DNA of 64,000 bases from CAYSWV01 sp964434865 (GTDB lineage: Bacteria > Cyanobacteriota > Cyanobacteriia > Thermostichales > Thermostichaceae): the NCBI GenBank assembly GCA_964434865.1, contig CAYSWV010000010.1:31628-95627 (forward strand). The letters are read 5' to 3'. This document shows, in pieces, positions 1 to 12,500 of the stretch. The notes below the pieces were generated by a model that saw nothing but the letters and a program-made list of their open reading frames with translations, did no database searches and was not told where the DNA came from. The position numbers were made by a program, and so were the translations under genes. How positions within the stretch are numbered: the first letter of the stretch is position 1; every line of letters begins with the position of its first letter.

Positions 1-3000
1 TCTGGGGGCATCATTGCCGCTAAGCGGGCCACATAACGCTGACCTTGGCTGTAGGCGATCTGATCTTCATTGTCAGGTTGTAACAAGTCTTGAACTAAAG
101 CTTCAATCGAGGGTTCCTCAGCATCCAGATCGATAGCTTTGCCCCATAACTCAGGATGTTCCAGCGATACCACCTTACCTAACCCCCACAAGGGTGCCTG
201 GGCTAAAGCGGCGGCAGTTTGCCAGGTCTTACCCCCCGTAGTAAGAATCCATACCCGGGATGGGGCTACCTTCTTAGAGTTCAAGAGACATTGGATTAAT
301 TCCAGCACCTGTTGGCTTTCGAGGCTAGCTTTGTCAGGATCGTCGGCAGCCGCGAAATACAGAATGCCCTCATAGGTAGAAGTCCCAGACACTCTTTGCA
401 TAGCCTCAGGAATAGTCTCAACAGCATCACATGTTTGGCCCTGTTGTTTTAAAGCAGCCACTAAAGCCATCTTGATCTCAGGACCAATCACTAGCCACTG
501 CTGGGCTTTCACAGAAGAGGCATCCCAACCAGATCGAGACTTAGCCTGCCACTCAATCTCATAAAAGCAATCATTAAGGGTCACCTGGGCAAGAGCTTTT
601 TGATGGCGACGAACTAACTGCTGTAACGCTTCTAAGGCAGTGAGCGATCCGTTCCCTTCCAGCAGATTAGCCAATTGCTCATAGTTTCCTTGGTCAAGCA
701 GCTGCACAATGGACGATGTTGATCTAGAAGCTCCTAGAGAGTTGGGGGCAGCCGTAACAGATTCAAGCCAGTAGCGCTGTCGTTGAAAGGGATAAGTGGG
801 CAGGCCAGTGAGTTTAACTCGGGCGTAATCTTGATCAAATCCCTGCCAGTTAACTGTTAAACCTTGAGTGTAGATCTGAGCCAGACTTTGCAAGAGCTGT
901 TCCCAATCGGACTGACCGGGCCGTAAACTGGGTAGCCAGGATCCAGTGTCAGGAGGTAGGCACTGTTGGCCCATGCCCAGCAAAATGGGTTTGGGTCCGA
1001 TCTCCAAAAAGCAATGGGATCCTAACTCTTGTAAGGTCTGCATCCCTGCCATAAATTGCACAGACTGACGAATATGACGAACCCAATAAGCTGGAGTTGC
1101 AATCTCATGATCGGCAATCTGGCCGGTGACATTAGAAACAATAGGCAAGCGAGGTGGGTTGAACTGAATCTCACGAGCTGTTGCTTCAAACTCAGCCAAG
1201 ATGGGATCCATCAGCGGTGAATGAAAGGCATGGGAAACACTAAGAGCTTTGGTTTTGATCCCTTGTGCTTCTAATCTTGAGGTGACAGCAGCTACAGCCT
1301 CTTTAGGACCCGAAAAGACAATACTCTCAGGCCCATTAATCGCAGCAATAGCTATCTGATCGGTAACCTTATCTATAGCAGCTTTGACAACAGCTTCACT
1401 AGCCATAGCTGACACCATTGCACCTACATTTGCAGGTAAACTACTCATCAGTTGAGAGCGCTTTGCGATGAGTTTTAACCCATCAGCTAGACTAAACACA
1501 CCCGCTATACAGGCCGCCACATACTCACCCACACTGTGACCCATGAGATAGGTGGGTTCTACTCCCCATGATTGCCAGAGTTGGGTCAGACTGTACTCCA
1601 AAGCAAACAGGGCAGGCTGGGTATAGTAGGTCTGATCGAGTTCAGCAGAGTCCTTTGCCAATGGATATAACAGGGATAGCAAGGGGCGATCTAAGTATGG
1701 ACCTAACAAATCAGCACACTGATCCAAAGCTTGTTTAAACGTGGGTTGAGTTTCATACAGTTGCTGCCCCATACCGACATACTGAGATCCCTGCCCAGTA
1801 AATAGAAAGGCCAGCTTGGGTGGGTGATCGAGATTCGCTTTGCGATAGTGAATTCTGGAAGCTTCGTGATGCTGTAGGAAAGCCTGTAGTTGCTCGACAA
1901 TATCGGCAGGAGCTGAGCCAATGACAGCCAATCGATGATTAAAGTGTTGACGGCCCAAGTTAGCAGTAAAGCAGAAATCCGCTAAAGCTGTCTCTTGATG
2001 ATGTAAATCGCTTGAATACTGACGGGCTAGTTGATTTAAAGCTGCTTCGTTTTTAGCTGACAAACATAATAGATGGATAGGGCGATCGACAGGTGTAGCT
2101 GTTTGAGGTTGGAGCGCAGGAGCCTCTTCCACAACAACATGAACATTAGTCCCGCTAAAGCCAAATGAGCTCACACCAGCCCGCCGAGGTGCCTGATCAG
2201 AAAGCCATGGTTGCACTTCGACGGGTATCTTCACTGGCATTGCAGACCAATCAATATGGGGACTGGGATGGTTGAAATGCAGATTAGGGACGATTTGTTG
2301 ATGCTGAAGTTGCAGGATGACTTTGATCAAGCCCGAAACCCCTGCAGCTGCTTCTAGGTGGCCAATATTTGACTTAACTGAGCCTACTATTAGTGGATTG
2401 TCTGGGGAGTGACTTTGCCGAAACACTGACCCAATGGCTCCCATCTCAATCGGATCACCCAGTGAGGTTCCCGTTCCATGAGCTTCTAGATAGCTAATCT
2501 GCTGCGGATCAACACCGGCGTTTTTGAGGGCTTGGCGGATCAAGGCTTCTTGAGCTAATCGATTCGGAGCAGTCATCCCAATACTGGGACCATCCTGGTT
2601 AACAGCTGATCCTTTAATGACAGCAACAATGGGATCTCCTGACTCTACTGCATCTGACAATCGCTTGAGCACTAGAATCCCACAACCCTCTCCTCGCCCA
2701 AAACCATCAGCTGCAGCATCAAATGACTTACATCGACCATCACGAGCCAACATACCCGCTTGACAGGCCACAATAAATGTATGTGGCGAAAGGAGAAGAT
2801 TAACCCCCCCCGTCACCGCTAAATGACACTCCCGCTGGCGTAAGCTTTGACAAGCCAGGTGTAGGGCCACTAGTGATGAAGAACAAGCGGTATCTATAGC
2901 TATACAAGGTCCATTTAACCCTAACAAGTAAGATAATCGTCCAGCGGCGGGGGCATATAGGTTACCTGTTCCAATATAGGGGACGCTCTCACTGGGTGTC

Positions 3001-3512
3001 CGATCCCAATCGAGTAGATCATGATAATCGTGGGTTGCCATCCCGATAAAGATCCCTGACAGCGTTTTATAGAGGGTATCGGGAGCTAAATTGGCATTTT
3101 CAAGTGCCTCCCAAGTGACCTCTAGTAGCAATCGATGTTGGGGATCTAAGGCATTGGCTTCCCGAGGGGTAATTGAAAAAAAGCCAGCATCAAATTTATC
3201 CACCTGATCGATAAACCCCGCTTCATTAACATACATTTTGCCCGGGGTATCTGGATCTAAATCATAGTAGTCACGGGACTTCCATCGCTCAGTCGGCACC
3301 GGCGTGATCCCATCTTGACCTGTTTTCAAGGCTTCCCAAAAGCTTTCCAGTGATGGGGATCCTGGCATCCGACAGCTCATACCAATGATGGCAATAGGTT
3401 CTGTCTGAGCCGATTGAAGGGCCGTTAATTTGGCCTGCATCTTTTTCAACTTATTGACAGAGTCTTCTAGCAACGCTCGGTAGTTAGGAGCTGCATCTTG
3501 CTTTTTATCCAT
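1..3512 (-). CDS. Type I modular polyketide synthase PKS3 (KS-AT..., 3' part outside window)
   Basis: This is the third gene of the PKS operon. It is open from an ATG at 3512 to the left edge, so only about 1170 residues are visible and the C-terminus is missing. A GAGGA ribosome site overlaps the end of PKS2, with only 3 bp between the PKS2 stop and this ATG. Residues 1-40 form a charged, probably helical docking segment (ALLEDSVNKLKKMQAKL). A ketosynthase follows with DTACSSS, EAHGTGT and NIGHLEAAAG, giving an intact Cys-His-His set. The acyltransferase has GHSVGEY and SHAFHSP, the malonyl-CoA signature. A post-AT LPTYPFQRQRYW linker leads into a dimerisation-type helix and the structural half of a ketoreductase, where the window ends (QIAYSQGQRYVARL). 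The catalytic KR and ACP are expected beyond the edge but not seen. It should extend the chain received from PKS2 by one malonyl unit. Confidence 0.93.
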   Translation of the reverse strand, partial: MDKKQDAAPNYRALLEDSVNKLKKMQAKLTALQSAQTEPIAIIGMSCRMPGSPSLESFWEALKTGQDGITPVPTERWKSRDYYDLDPDTPGKMYVNEAGFIDQVDKFDAGFFSITPREANALDPQHRLLLEVTWEALENANLAPDTLYKTLSGIFIGMATHDYHDLLDWDRTPSESVPYIGTGNLYAPAAGRLSYLLGLNGPCIAIDTACSSSLVALHLACQSLRQRECHLAVTGGVNLLLSPHTFIVACQAGMLARDGRCKSFDAAADGFGRGEGCGILVLKRLSDAVESGDPIVAVIKGSAVNQDGPSIGMTAPNRLAQEALIRQALKNAGVDPQQISYLEAHGTGTSLGDPIEMGAIGSVFRQSHSPDNPLIVGSVKSNIGHLEAAAGVSGLIKVILQLQHQQIVPNLHFNHPSPHIDWSAMPVKIPVEVQPWLSDQAPRRAGVSSFGFSGTNVHVVVEEAPALQPQTATPVDRPIHLLCLSAKNEAALNQLARQYSSDLHHQETALADFCFTANLGRQHFNHRLAVIGSAPADIVEQLQAFLQHHEASRIHYRKANLDHPPKLAFLFTGQGSQYVGMGQQLYETQPTFKQALDQCADLLGPYLDRPLLSLLYPLAKDSAELDQTYYTQPALFALEYSLTQLWQSWGVEPTYLMGHSVGEYVAACIAGVFSLADGLKLIAKRSQLMSSLPANVGAMVSAMASEAVVKAAIDKVTDQIAIAAINGPESIVFSGPKEAVAAVTSRLEAQGIKTKALSVSHAFHSPLMDPILAEFEATAREIQFNPPRLPIVSNVTGQIADHEIATPAYWVRHIRQSVQFMAGMQTLQELGSHCFLEIGPKPILLGMGQQCLPPDTGSWLPSLRPGQSDWEQLLQSLAQIYTQGLTVNWQGFDQDYARVKLTGLPTYPFQRQRYWLESVTAAPNSLGASRSTSSIVQLLDQGNYEQLANLLEGNGSLTALEALQQLVRRHQKALAQVTLNDCFYEIEWQAKSRSGWDASSVKAQQWLVIGPEIKMALVAALKQQGQTCDAVETIPEAMQRVSGTSTYEGILYFAAADDPDKASLESQQVLELIQCLLNSKKVAPSRVWILTTGGKTWQTAAALAQAPLWGLGKVVSLEHPELWGKAIDLDAEEPSIEALVQDLLQPDNEDQIAYSQGQRYVARLAAMMPP

Positions 3513-3515
3513 GGA

Positions 3516-6500
3516 TTAATCCTCAGGTATCTCTGCCAACGTTTGTGCAAGTAGATCGGCTAGTTCCGTCTCTGACAACTCTGAATTATTGTAATCCTCG
3601 ACCTCTGTATCATCCAAGGTTTCAGCCTCAGGGTCACTCACCTCGAGCACTTCTGTACCCAGATACTCAACTAAGGCCTCAACAGTCATGTAATCAAAAA
3701 GTAAGGTGGAGGGGAGGGTTTGATCTAGGCTTGTTTGCAGTCGATTTCTAACCTCAAGCGCCATCAATGAATCTAAGCCAACATCAAATAGTGGCTGTCT
3801 GAGTTCAAGCATTTGAGGTGATTTCAAGCCTAAAATCTGAGCGATCAGCGTCCGAACATGGGTTTCTAGTAAGGTGGTTCGTTGATAACTAGGGGTAGTC
3901 TCCCATTGTTGCAAGAAGAGCGAGACCGATTTTTGCTCCTGTTGAGGTTGAAACTGCTCTAACCAGGGCACCTGAATACCTTGGGGTAATCGTTCAAAGA
4001 ACGTTGACCAATTGATTGGCATCACTGCCACCTGGGTAATTTGCTCAGCAAGCATTTGTTCCAGTAATTGCAATCCTGTGCCAGCCGGAATAAAGCTGAC
4101 TCCACTGGCTGTTAACCGATCCTGCAGTTGAGTGCTTAAACTAGCAGCCATCCCACTTTGGTCCCAGGGCCCCCATTGCACACTTAGCCCTGGTAATCCC
4201 TGAGATCGACGGTAATGGACTAGAGCATCCATAAAGGCATTGGCAGCGGCATAATTAGCCTGACCTGGCGAACCCATTAAAGCTGTAATGGACGAGAAGC
4301 AAACAAACCAATCGAGTTTTTGAGTTTGCGTCAGAGTATGTAAGAGCCAGGATCCCTTAACTTTAGGAGCTAACACCTGACTAAATTGATCCCAGTTCAT
4401 TTGGCTAAGCATGCCATCTGCAATTACACCAGCCGCATGAATCACCCCTCGTATAGGTGGCAAATTGGCTTGAATAGTTGTCATTACCGATGTCATCTCA
4501 GATGAATTAGCCACATCAGCTTGATAAGTCACTACAGTGGCCCCAGAGGCTTCCAGATCTTGAATAAAGGGTTGAACTTCAGTTGAAGGAGGCCGGCGAC
4601 TCAGCAAAGCAAGATAACGGGCACCTTTGGTCACTAACCATCTAGCTAGCTGTTGACCTAAAGCCCCTAATCCTCCTGTGATCAAGTAGGTAGCCTTTGT
4701 CTGTATCGGCATTTCAGTGAGTGTTTGACTGTGATATTTAGCCAGTCGCAACCCCAAGCGTTGATCTTGACGATAGGCCAGTTGATTTTCAGAATCAGGA
4801 GCTAAGACTTCACCCACTAGAATAGACATGGCTTGATCGAGGGATTGTTCAGGATCAAGATCTAGAAGTCTACAAGCCAGCTCTGGATATTCCTGCATGA
4901 TCACCCGACCTAATCCCCATAAGGGTGCTTGCTCAAACCGGACCTCTGATGGTGACTGCCCTGTCCATTGAGATCCTTGTGTGATCAGCCATAACGATTT
5001 AGTGGATACGTGGCTTTGCTTCAAGGATTGAAGAAGATGAAGCGTGCTGGCACAACTGAACTCTAACGGGTCTACGCCTGGGGAGTTAGGAGCAGTTTGA
5101 AGTGAACCCACATGGATGATCCCCTCGAGCTGCTGGATCGATAGCTCGCTCATGACTGTGGTAAACGCTTCAGGGTTTAATGGCTCAATAGCATAATCTT
5201 GATCAGCTCCTTCTAAATTTTTGTCATAACTGAGAATCACTGGTGTGCAGATCTGACTTTGGGCCTCTAGGAGCGACGCTAACTGAGCCGCAACAGCTTG
5301 ATTAGGAACTAACACCAACCAATGTCCCCTAGCCTTCAACCCATCTGACCCATCTGTAGGTTTGGGGATCGATACCCACTGAGTTTGATATAACCACTCC
5401 CGATCTTCAATTCCACGCATCAAAGCCTGAACAGTGGTGCGCCGTAGGGAAAGCCCTTCGATCTGAGCTATTAGCAACCCTGATTCTTCAAAATAACTGA
5501 CAGAATTTTTTAGCACCTCAGCATTCTCTTGAAAGTCAGAGGCTTTGGCCCATAAGTGACCCGTGGCTTGATGATAGAAGGTAAGTCGTTCAATTCCTAC
5601 AGGCACATATAAATAGGGATCACTCAACACATTGATTTGGCTGACCTGAATCCCAGCATCGATCAAAGTAGGATGAAGCTGATACCGTTCTAGATCAGAA
5701 ACCTCTGGGAGTTGGATCTGGCCCCAAGCCTGATTGGATACCAAGCCTAATATCTGCAACCTAGCAAAAGCGACAAACCGATCGCCGCCTGAGGGTTGGT
5801 ACGTTTTCGCTGAAAATCTTTGATAGATGGCCTCTCGATCGAGCTGATAGTCAAAGGCTGTGGGCACAGGCCTGACAGAAGGTGGGGGGGTATCAGTGCC
5901 TGGTAAAAGCCGACCTCGAGCATGACAGATCCAGTTGAAAGGGTTTTGAGCCTCAGGACTGACAATTTCAAAACTATAGCCCTGATCAAGGGGAGTTAAG
6001 ATCAATTGGACCAATCGGGACTCAACCTCAGATAAAATCAGGGGCCGTTCAATTGCAACATTTTCTAGAACAATACTCTCGCTGTCAAAAACATGTAATC
6101 CAGCTTCCAAGGCCATTGAGATATAGCCAGCTCCGGGCATAATGATCTCACCGAACAGTTGATGATCGTAAAGATAGGCTGTTGTACCAGCTGCCATGAT
6201 ATGGGCTTCAAAATAACGTGATTGAAGCTGTCCACCCAGAGCTAACGGCTGACCTAGTAGTGGATGGTGAGCTGGGCTTGTCAGTTGGGGCCGGGGTAAA
6301 GCTGACTCAATTGTGATCCAGTATCGTTGTCGTTGAAACGGATACGTCGGCAAATCGGTCAGTCGAGGAAAAGCATAGTCACGATCAAAGCCAAGCCAGT
6401 CAATCGTTAATCCTTGAACATACAATTGTCCCAGACTTAGCAGCAGCTGCTCCCAGGCATCACTCTGGTGTCGGAGACTAGGCAACCATAACCCATAGTT

Positions 6501-9500
6501 ATCGGGTAAACATTGCCGCCCCATACCCAGTAACTGAGGCTTAGGTCCCACCTCAATGAAGATGTAACAACCCCACTGATAGAGGGCTTCGATCCCATCA
6601 CTGAATAGGACTGGCTGACGGACATGGTTAACCCAGTAATCAGCTGTTGAAATATCAGTCTTGGCCAGTTGGCCCGTGACGTTGGAAATAATGGGTATTT
6701 GAGGGGGTCGATACATGATCTGGTCAGCAACACGTTTAAAGGCTGCCAGCATCGGCTCCATAAGTGCTGAGTGAAAGCCATGGGAAACCACTAAAGGCTT
6801 AGTCTTGATCCCTTGTTCATTAAGTTGAATGGTCACCACTTCAACCTGATCTCGAGGGCCAGAATAGACAACACTGGTCGGTCCATTCACAGCTGCAATA
6901 CTAACCTGATCAGTCACCTCTTTAATTAGGCTAGCTACAGTGGAAACCTCTGCCAAAGCTGACACCATAGCCCCCTCTCCTGGTAGCTGACTCATCAAGC
7001 GAGCCCGCTCCGAGATCAACTTCAGGCCTTCCTCTAAAGTAAACACTCCAGCTATACAAGCTGCTACATACTCACCTACACTATGCCCCATCACAATATC
7101 AGGCTGAACTCCCCAAGCTAGCCAGAGTTGAGCCAGTGCATATTCCAAAGCAAAGAGAGCAGGTTGGGCAAAGGCCGTGTTATCAAGTGGGGATGTCGGC
7201 TCAAAGAGCACAGAGACCAAGGATTGGCCTAAAGAAAGATCTAAAGTTTCAGCACACTGATCTATGGCCCGTTTAAAGGTAGGTTGCGTCTCATACAGCT
7301 CTTTCCCCATCCCTACATACTGTGATCCCTGTCCTGTAAATAGAAAGGCCACTTTAGGCGTTTGACTATCCTCAACTTGACCATGATGGAGACCTAGAGC
7401 ATCCTGTTGGGCTTGGAAGGCTTGTAGTTTGTCACCAATCTCAGCAACTGATTGACCTTGAACAGCTAAGCGATGAGGAAAATGGCCTCGTCCTACATTG
7501 GTACTATGACAAATGGCACCCAGATCTTGCTCTTGAGTGGTTAGTAAATAGTGATCATAATCTCTGACTTTAGCTGCAAGGGCATCAGCCGATTTAGCAG
7601 ACAACACCAACAAATGCTGAGGTCGGACCCTTAGATCACTGGGTGATTGCTCTACCGCTGGAGCTTCTTCCAAGATCACATGAGCATTCGTACCTGTAAA
7701 CCCAAAGGAACTAACGCCAGCTAGTCGTCGGGTACCTAACCATGGCTCCGGTTGTGTAGGCACTCGTAGCGGCAGGTGATCCCAGTCTATTTGGGGGTTG
7801 GGAGTTTGAAAATGTAGATGCGGGGGAATTGTCTGATGGTGTAGGGCTAACACTACTTTGATTAAACCAGAAACACCAGCAGCACCCTCAAGGTGACCAA
7901 TGTTAGTTTTGACTGACCCCATCAGCAGGGGATGCTCCCGATTTAGCCCCAAAGCTGCCGCTGCCGCATTCACTTCAATCGGATCTCCCAGGGATGTCCC
8001 CGTTCCATGAGCTTCTAGATAGCTAATTTCATTGGGATCTACGTTAGCTTGAGTTAGGGCTTGTTGGATCAGCTGTTGCTGAGATTGACCATTAGGTACC
8101 GTCAGACCACTACTAGGACCATCTTGATTGACAGCACTGCCTCGGATCACAGCCAAAATCGGATCACCATCCTGTTGAGCTACTGACAAGGGTTTAAGCA
8201 CTACTACACCACATCCCTCACCTCGGGCATAGCCATCAGCTGTGGCATCGAACGTTTTACACCGACCTTCTGGCGAGATCATTCTGGCTTTGGAGATCAC
8301 AATAAAGCCACCCGGGGTGACATGTAATTTAACCCCTCCTGCTAGTGCCATCGTACATTCACCTTGTCGTAAACTCTGACAGGCTTGATGCACAGCAACG
8401 AGTGATGATGAACAAGCGGTATCGATCAGTAATGATGGCCCAGTAAATCCAAACGTGTAGGAGAGACGGCCCACAAGCCCGGCAGCTGCATTACCGGTAC
8501 CGATGTAGGCTGCTAAAGCATGTCCCTCAGCTTGATCCAGGCTTTGGTTTACTAACTGTTCATAATCTTGACCATCATTGCCAATAAAGACACCAACTCG
8601 GTTTCCTTGTAATCGCTCTGGAGCATGACCCGATCGCTCTAGTGCTTCCCAACTTACTTCCAGTAATAACCGCTGTTGCGGATCCATTGCCACAGCCTCT
8701 CGAGGCGAGATCCCAAAAAAGGCTGGATCAAATTGGTCAATCGCCTCTAAAAAATGTCCATAGCGAGTGACTATTTTACCAGGGGCATCAAAGTCTGGAT
8801 CATAGTAGGTATCAATAGCCCAGCGAGATTGTGGCATGATCACTCGACCTTCCCTCCCCCCTATCAGCAGATCCCAGAAGGCTTCAGGACTAGTGGATCC
8901 ACCCGGAAACCGACAACTCATCCCGATAATGGCAATGGGGTCCTGTTGATTGAAGGCTGTAGGTCCCGATACGGTTGCAGAGGATGACAGTTCAAAAAGG
9001 TCGGCAGCTAGGTGACGAGTTAACTGGTCGATGGTAGGGAAATCAAAGGCTAGGGTAGACGGTAAGGTTACATCTAACCCTCGGTTGAGACGATTACGTA
9101 GTTCTACTGTCATCAATGAGTCCAGCCCCAACTCAAAGAATCCTACTTGTGGATCCAGAGTTTGCCTCTCTGTGAACCCCAGGACTGTAGATAACTCCTG
9201 AGTAACATAGGCTTGGAGTTGATTAAACCGTTCAGAGGGAGGTGTTGTTTTCAACTGCTCCAGGATCGACTTGGCTTTGACTTGTTGGTCTTGCACAGGG
9301 GGAACCCACTGCCACAGTAAGGGTCGAGTCAGATGTTGTGGAAATACACTCCAATCTATCGGCATGACACCTAGCTGTGAGTGAGCTGATCCTAACGTGG
9401 CCTCCAGGATCGCTAACCCATCTGTGAGCTGGAGAGGGGATAAGCCCAATGTATCCCAGCGTGTTTGAGCTTGATGAGCCACTCGACTCGCCATCCCACC

Positions 9501-12500
9501 TTCAGCCCAAGCACCCCAATTAAAACTGATACTTGGAATGGAGCAGTTGACATGTGCTAAGGCATCCATAAAGGCATTGGCAGCAGCATAATTGCTCTGG
9601 CCAGCTGATCCTAACAGGGCCGTCGTTGAGGAAAAATAAGCCACAAAATCTAAGGGTTGATCTTGAGTATGCCCATACCAATGCCAACTCCCTAACATTT
9701 TTGGAGCCATCACCCGCTCAAATCGCTCCCAGGTTTGTTGTTGAAGCATGCCATCATCTAACACTCCAGCTGTATGAATGATGCCCCCAAGAGGTGGGAG
9801 ATCAGCTTTAATGGCAGCCATCAAATTGTGTACATCTACCTCTTTAGCACTATCAGCAGGTATAACCCGGATCTCGACGCCTAAGGCCTCAATGGCTTGG
9901 ATCTGAGCCTGCACATCAGGAGTGGCTGTTCGACGGCTAGTCAGAACTTGATATCGAGCCCCTTTTTCAGCAAGCCAGCGGGCTACTTGCAAGCCTAAAA
10001 ATCCCAGCCCCCCTGTGATCAAGTAAGTTTTCTGGTCACTGATCTGAATCTCTGGTTTCAATTCGACTTGGGCCTGCACTAACCGCGCCACATAGCCCTG
10101 TCCACGTCGATAAGCTAAATGATCCTCGTGATCTGCTCCATGATTGGAACGGCTAAGCGTATCGAGAATATGGCGGGTCGAGGCTTCAACCGTGGCTGCT
10201 GGATCCAGATCAATCATGCCACCCCACCAATCTGGATGCTCAATGGCCAAAACGCGACCCATCCCCCAGAGTGGACTCTGAGCCACAGCGAGTTGATCAT
10301 CTGCAACCACAGGCTGTGATCCTTGAGTGATTAACCATATCTGGAGAGAAGGCACATTTAGCCCAGTCTGAGCTAAAGCTTGAATAGCTGTGAGGAGCGC
10401 ACCACACCCTAACTTCTGAGCCTCTTGTAAGGAAGTCGCTGTTAACGTACTGTTAGGGGCCGTATCTAAGCTCCAAAGATGGATCAAACCTTGAAAAGGG
10501 GCTGCTTGGGCCTTGAGACTATCATTCAGTACCTCCAGAAACCCCTGATGAGATAAGGGATCAACAAAGAGGCTCTCAGGTACAGGTGTAGGATAGATCA
10601 GCCAGCATTGCTGACCGAGTTGGTTGAGGTGCTGAGCTAGATAGGCCCCTACCCCTTGCGTATCAGCCAGGATCAGCCAACTCCCAGGCTGGTGAAATCG
10701 GGAGGGTTGAGCTTGAGAGACTACTAACGGTTGCCATTCAACCTGATAGAGCATTTGCTGAATTCGGGTGAGCCTCTGAAGATCTTGCTGATGTTGAGTT
10801 AGGGTTTGCATTAGTTTGGGCAGTAAACTCAACTCCTCTGCCGATAGATCCTGAGAGGTTTGCAGATGTTCAACTACAGTTTGGAAATTAGGTAGCGTCT
10901 GTTGAGACAAGTCAGAAGGGCTGGGGATGTCATCAGTAACCCAATATCGCTGGCGTTGAAATGGGTATGTTGGCAAGATCACCTTATGTCGTTGGGGGTA
11001 ATCGTGATCAAACCCTTGCCAATCCACTCTGACACCGCGCACATACAACTCGCTAAGGCTAGCTAGTAAAGGGTGCCAATCTGGCTGACCTGATCGCAAT
11101 GAAGGCAACCAAACACCCACACCATCGGGTAAACAACCTCGACCCATACCTAGTAACGTTGGTTTAGCCCCACATTCTAAAAAGATTTCACAGCCCTCCT
11201 GATGTAGAGTCACCATGCTGGTTGCAAAGTTGACTGGCGCTAGAATATGCTGGGCCCAATAATCAGCACTAGCACACTCTGGAGTAGCCACTTGTCCTGT
11301 CAAATTAGAGATCCATTTCAGTCGAGGGGCTGAATACTGGACTTGCTGAGCCACCTGCAAAAAGGCAGCCACCATCGGTTGCATCAAGGGGGAATGAAAC
11401 GCATGAGACACTTGCAGAGCTTTAGTCTTGATCCCATCTGATTCTAATCGGGTAACCACTGTCTGAACAGCTGGAGCAGGTCCCGAAATTACGGTGCTTT
11501 GCGGCCCATTAATCGCAGCAATAGCAATCTCAGGTTGGTCTTGGATCACGGCTCTGACTTGCTCTACCGCAGCCATGAGTGAAACCATACTCCCACCAGT
11601 AGGCAGCTGTTGCATCAACCGACCTCGCGTTGCGATCAGTTTGAGACCATCCTCCAAACTAAAGACCCCTGCCACACAAGCAGCTACATACTCACCCACA
11701 CTATGGCCCATCACTGCATGAGGCTGGATCCCCCAGGACTGCCACAGGTGATACAGAGCATACTCGATCGCAAATAAGGCTGGTTGGGTGTAGGCGGTCT
11801 GATCTAGAACGGCGGCTTCATCGGTATAAATAATCTCTAACAGAGGCCGATCTAGATAGGCTGTTAGGATGTTGGCACACTGATCTAGTGCTTTTTGGAA
11901 GGTCGGTTGAGTCTCATAAAGTTGGCGGCCCATTCCTGAGTACTGAGATCCTTGCCCCGTAAACAAAATGCCAATACTCGGAGACGGAGTACCCGATAGC
12001 TGTCCTAAAGACACCCCCCATTGATCAGTGTTGTGTGCAGGGGTGATCCCTTCTAGCTTTTGACTTAACTCTAAAGGTGTCGAGCCAGCCACAGCACACC
12101 GATAATTGAAATGTGACCGACCTATATTTGCCGTAAAACAAATCGATCCGATTAAGGAAGGAGGGGCTTGATTCAAATAAGATCGATACACCTGGATTAA
12201 CGCCTGCAGAGCAGTCTCTGTTTTGGCCGAGAGAGTTAGGAGATGTAGGGGCCGTTCAACTTCAATAGAGGTATCCGCTAACGGCGGTGGTTCCTCTACC
12301 AAGATATGGGCATTAGTGCCACTAGCCCCAAACGAGCTAATCCCTGCAATGCGTTGATCTTGACCTTGGGGCCAGGGAGTCAGAGTAGAGGGAATGTCAA
12401 AGGGTAAGCGATCCCATGCAATCAGGGGGTTGGGCTGCTTTAGGTGCAAATGCGGCGGAATGCTGTTATGTTCAAACGCTTTGATCACTTTGAATAAACT

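Noticed and set aside
1703..1921. Separate small gene inside the PKS3 region
   Set aside because: It is an out-of-frame overlap within the continuous PKS3 reading frame.
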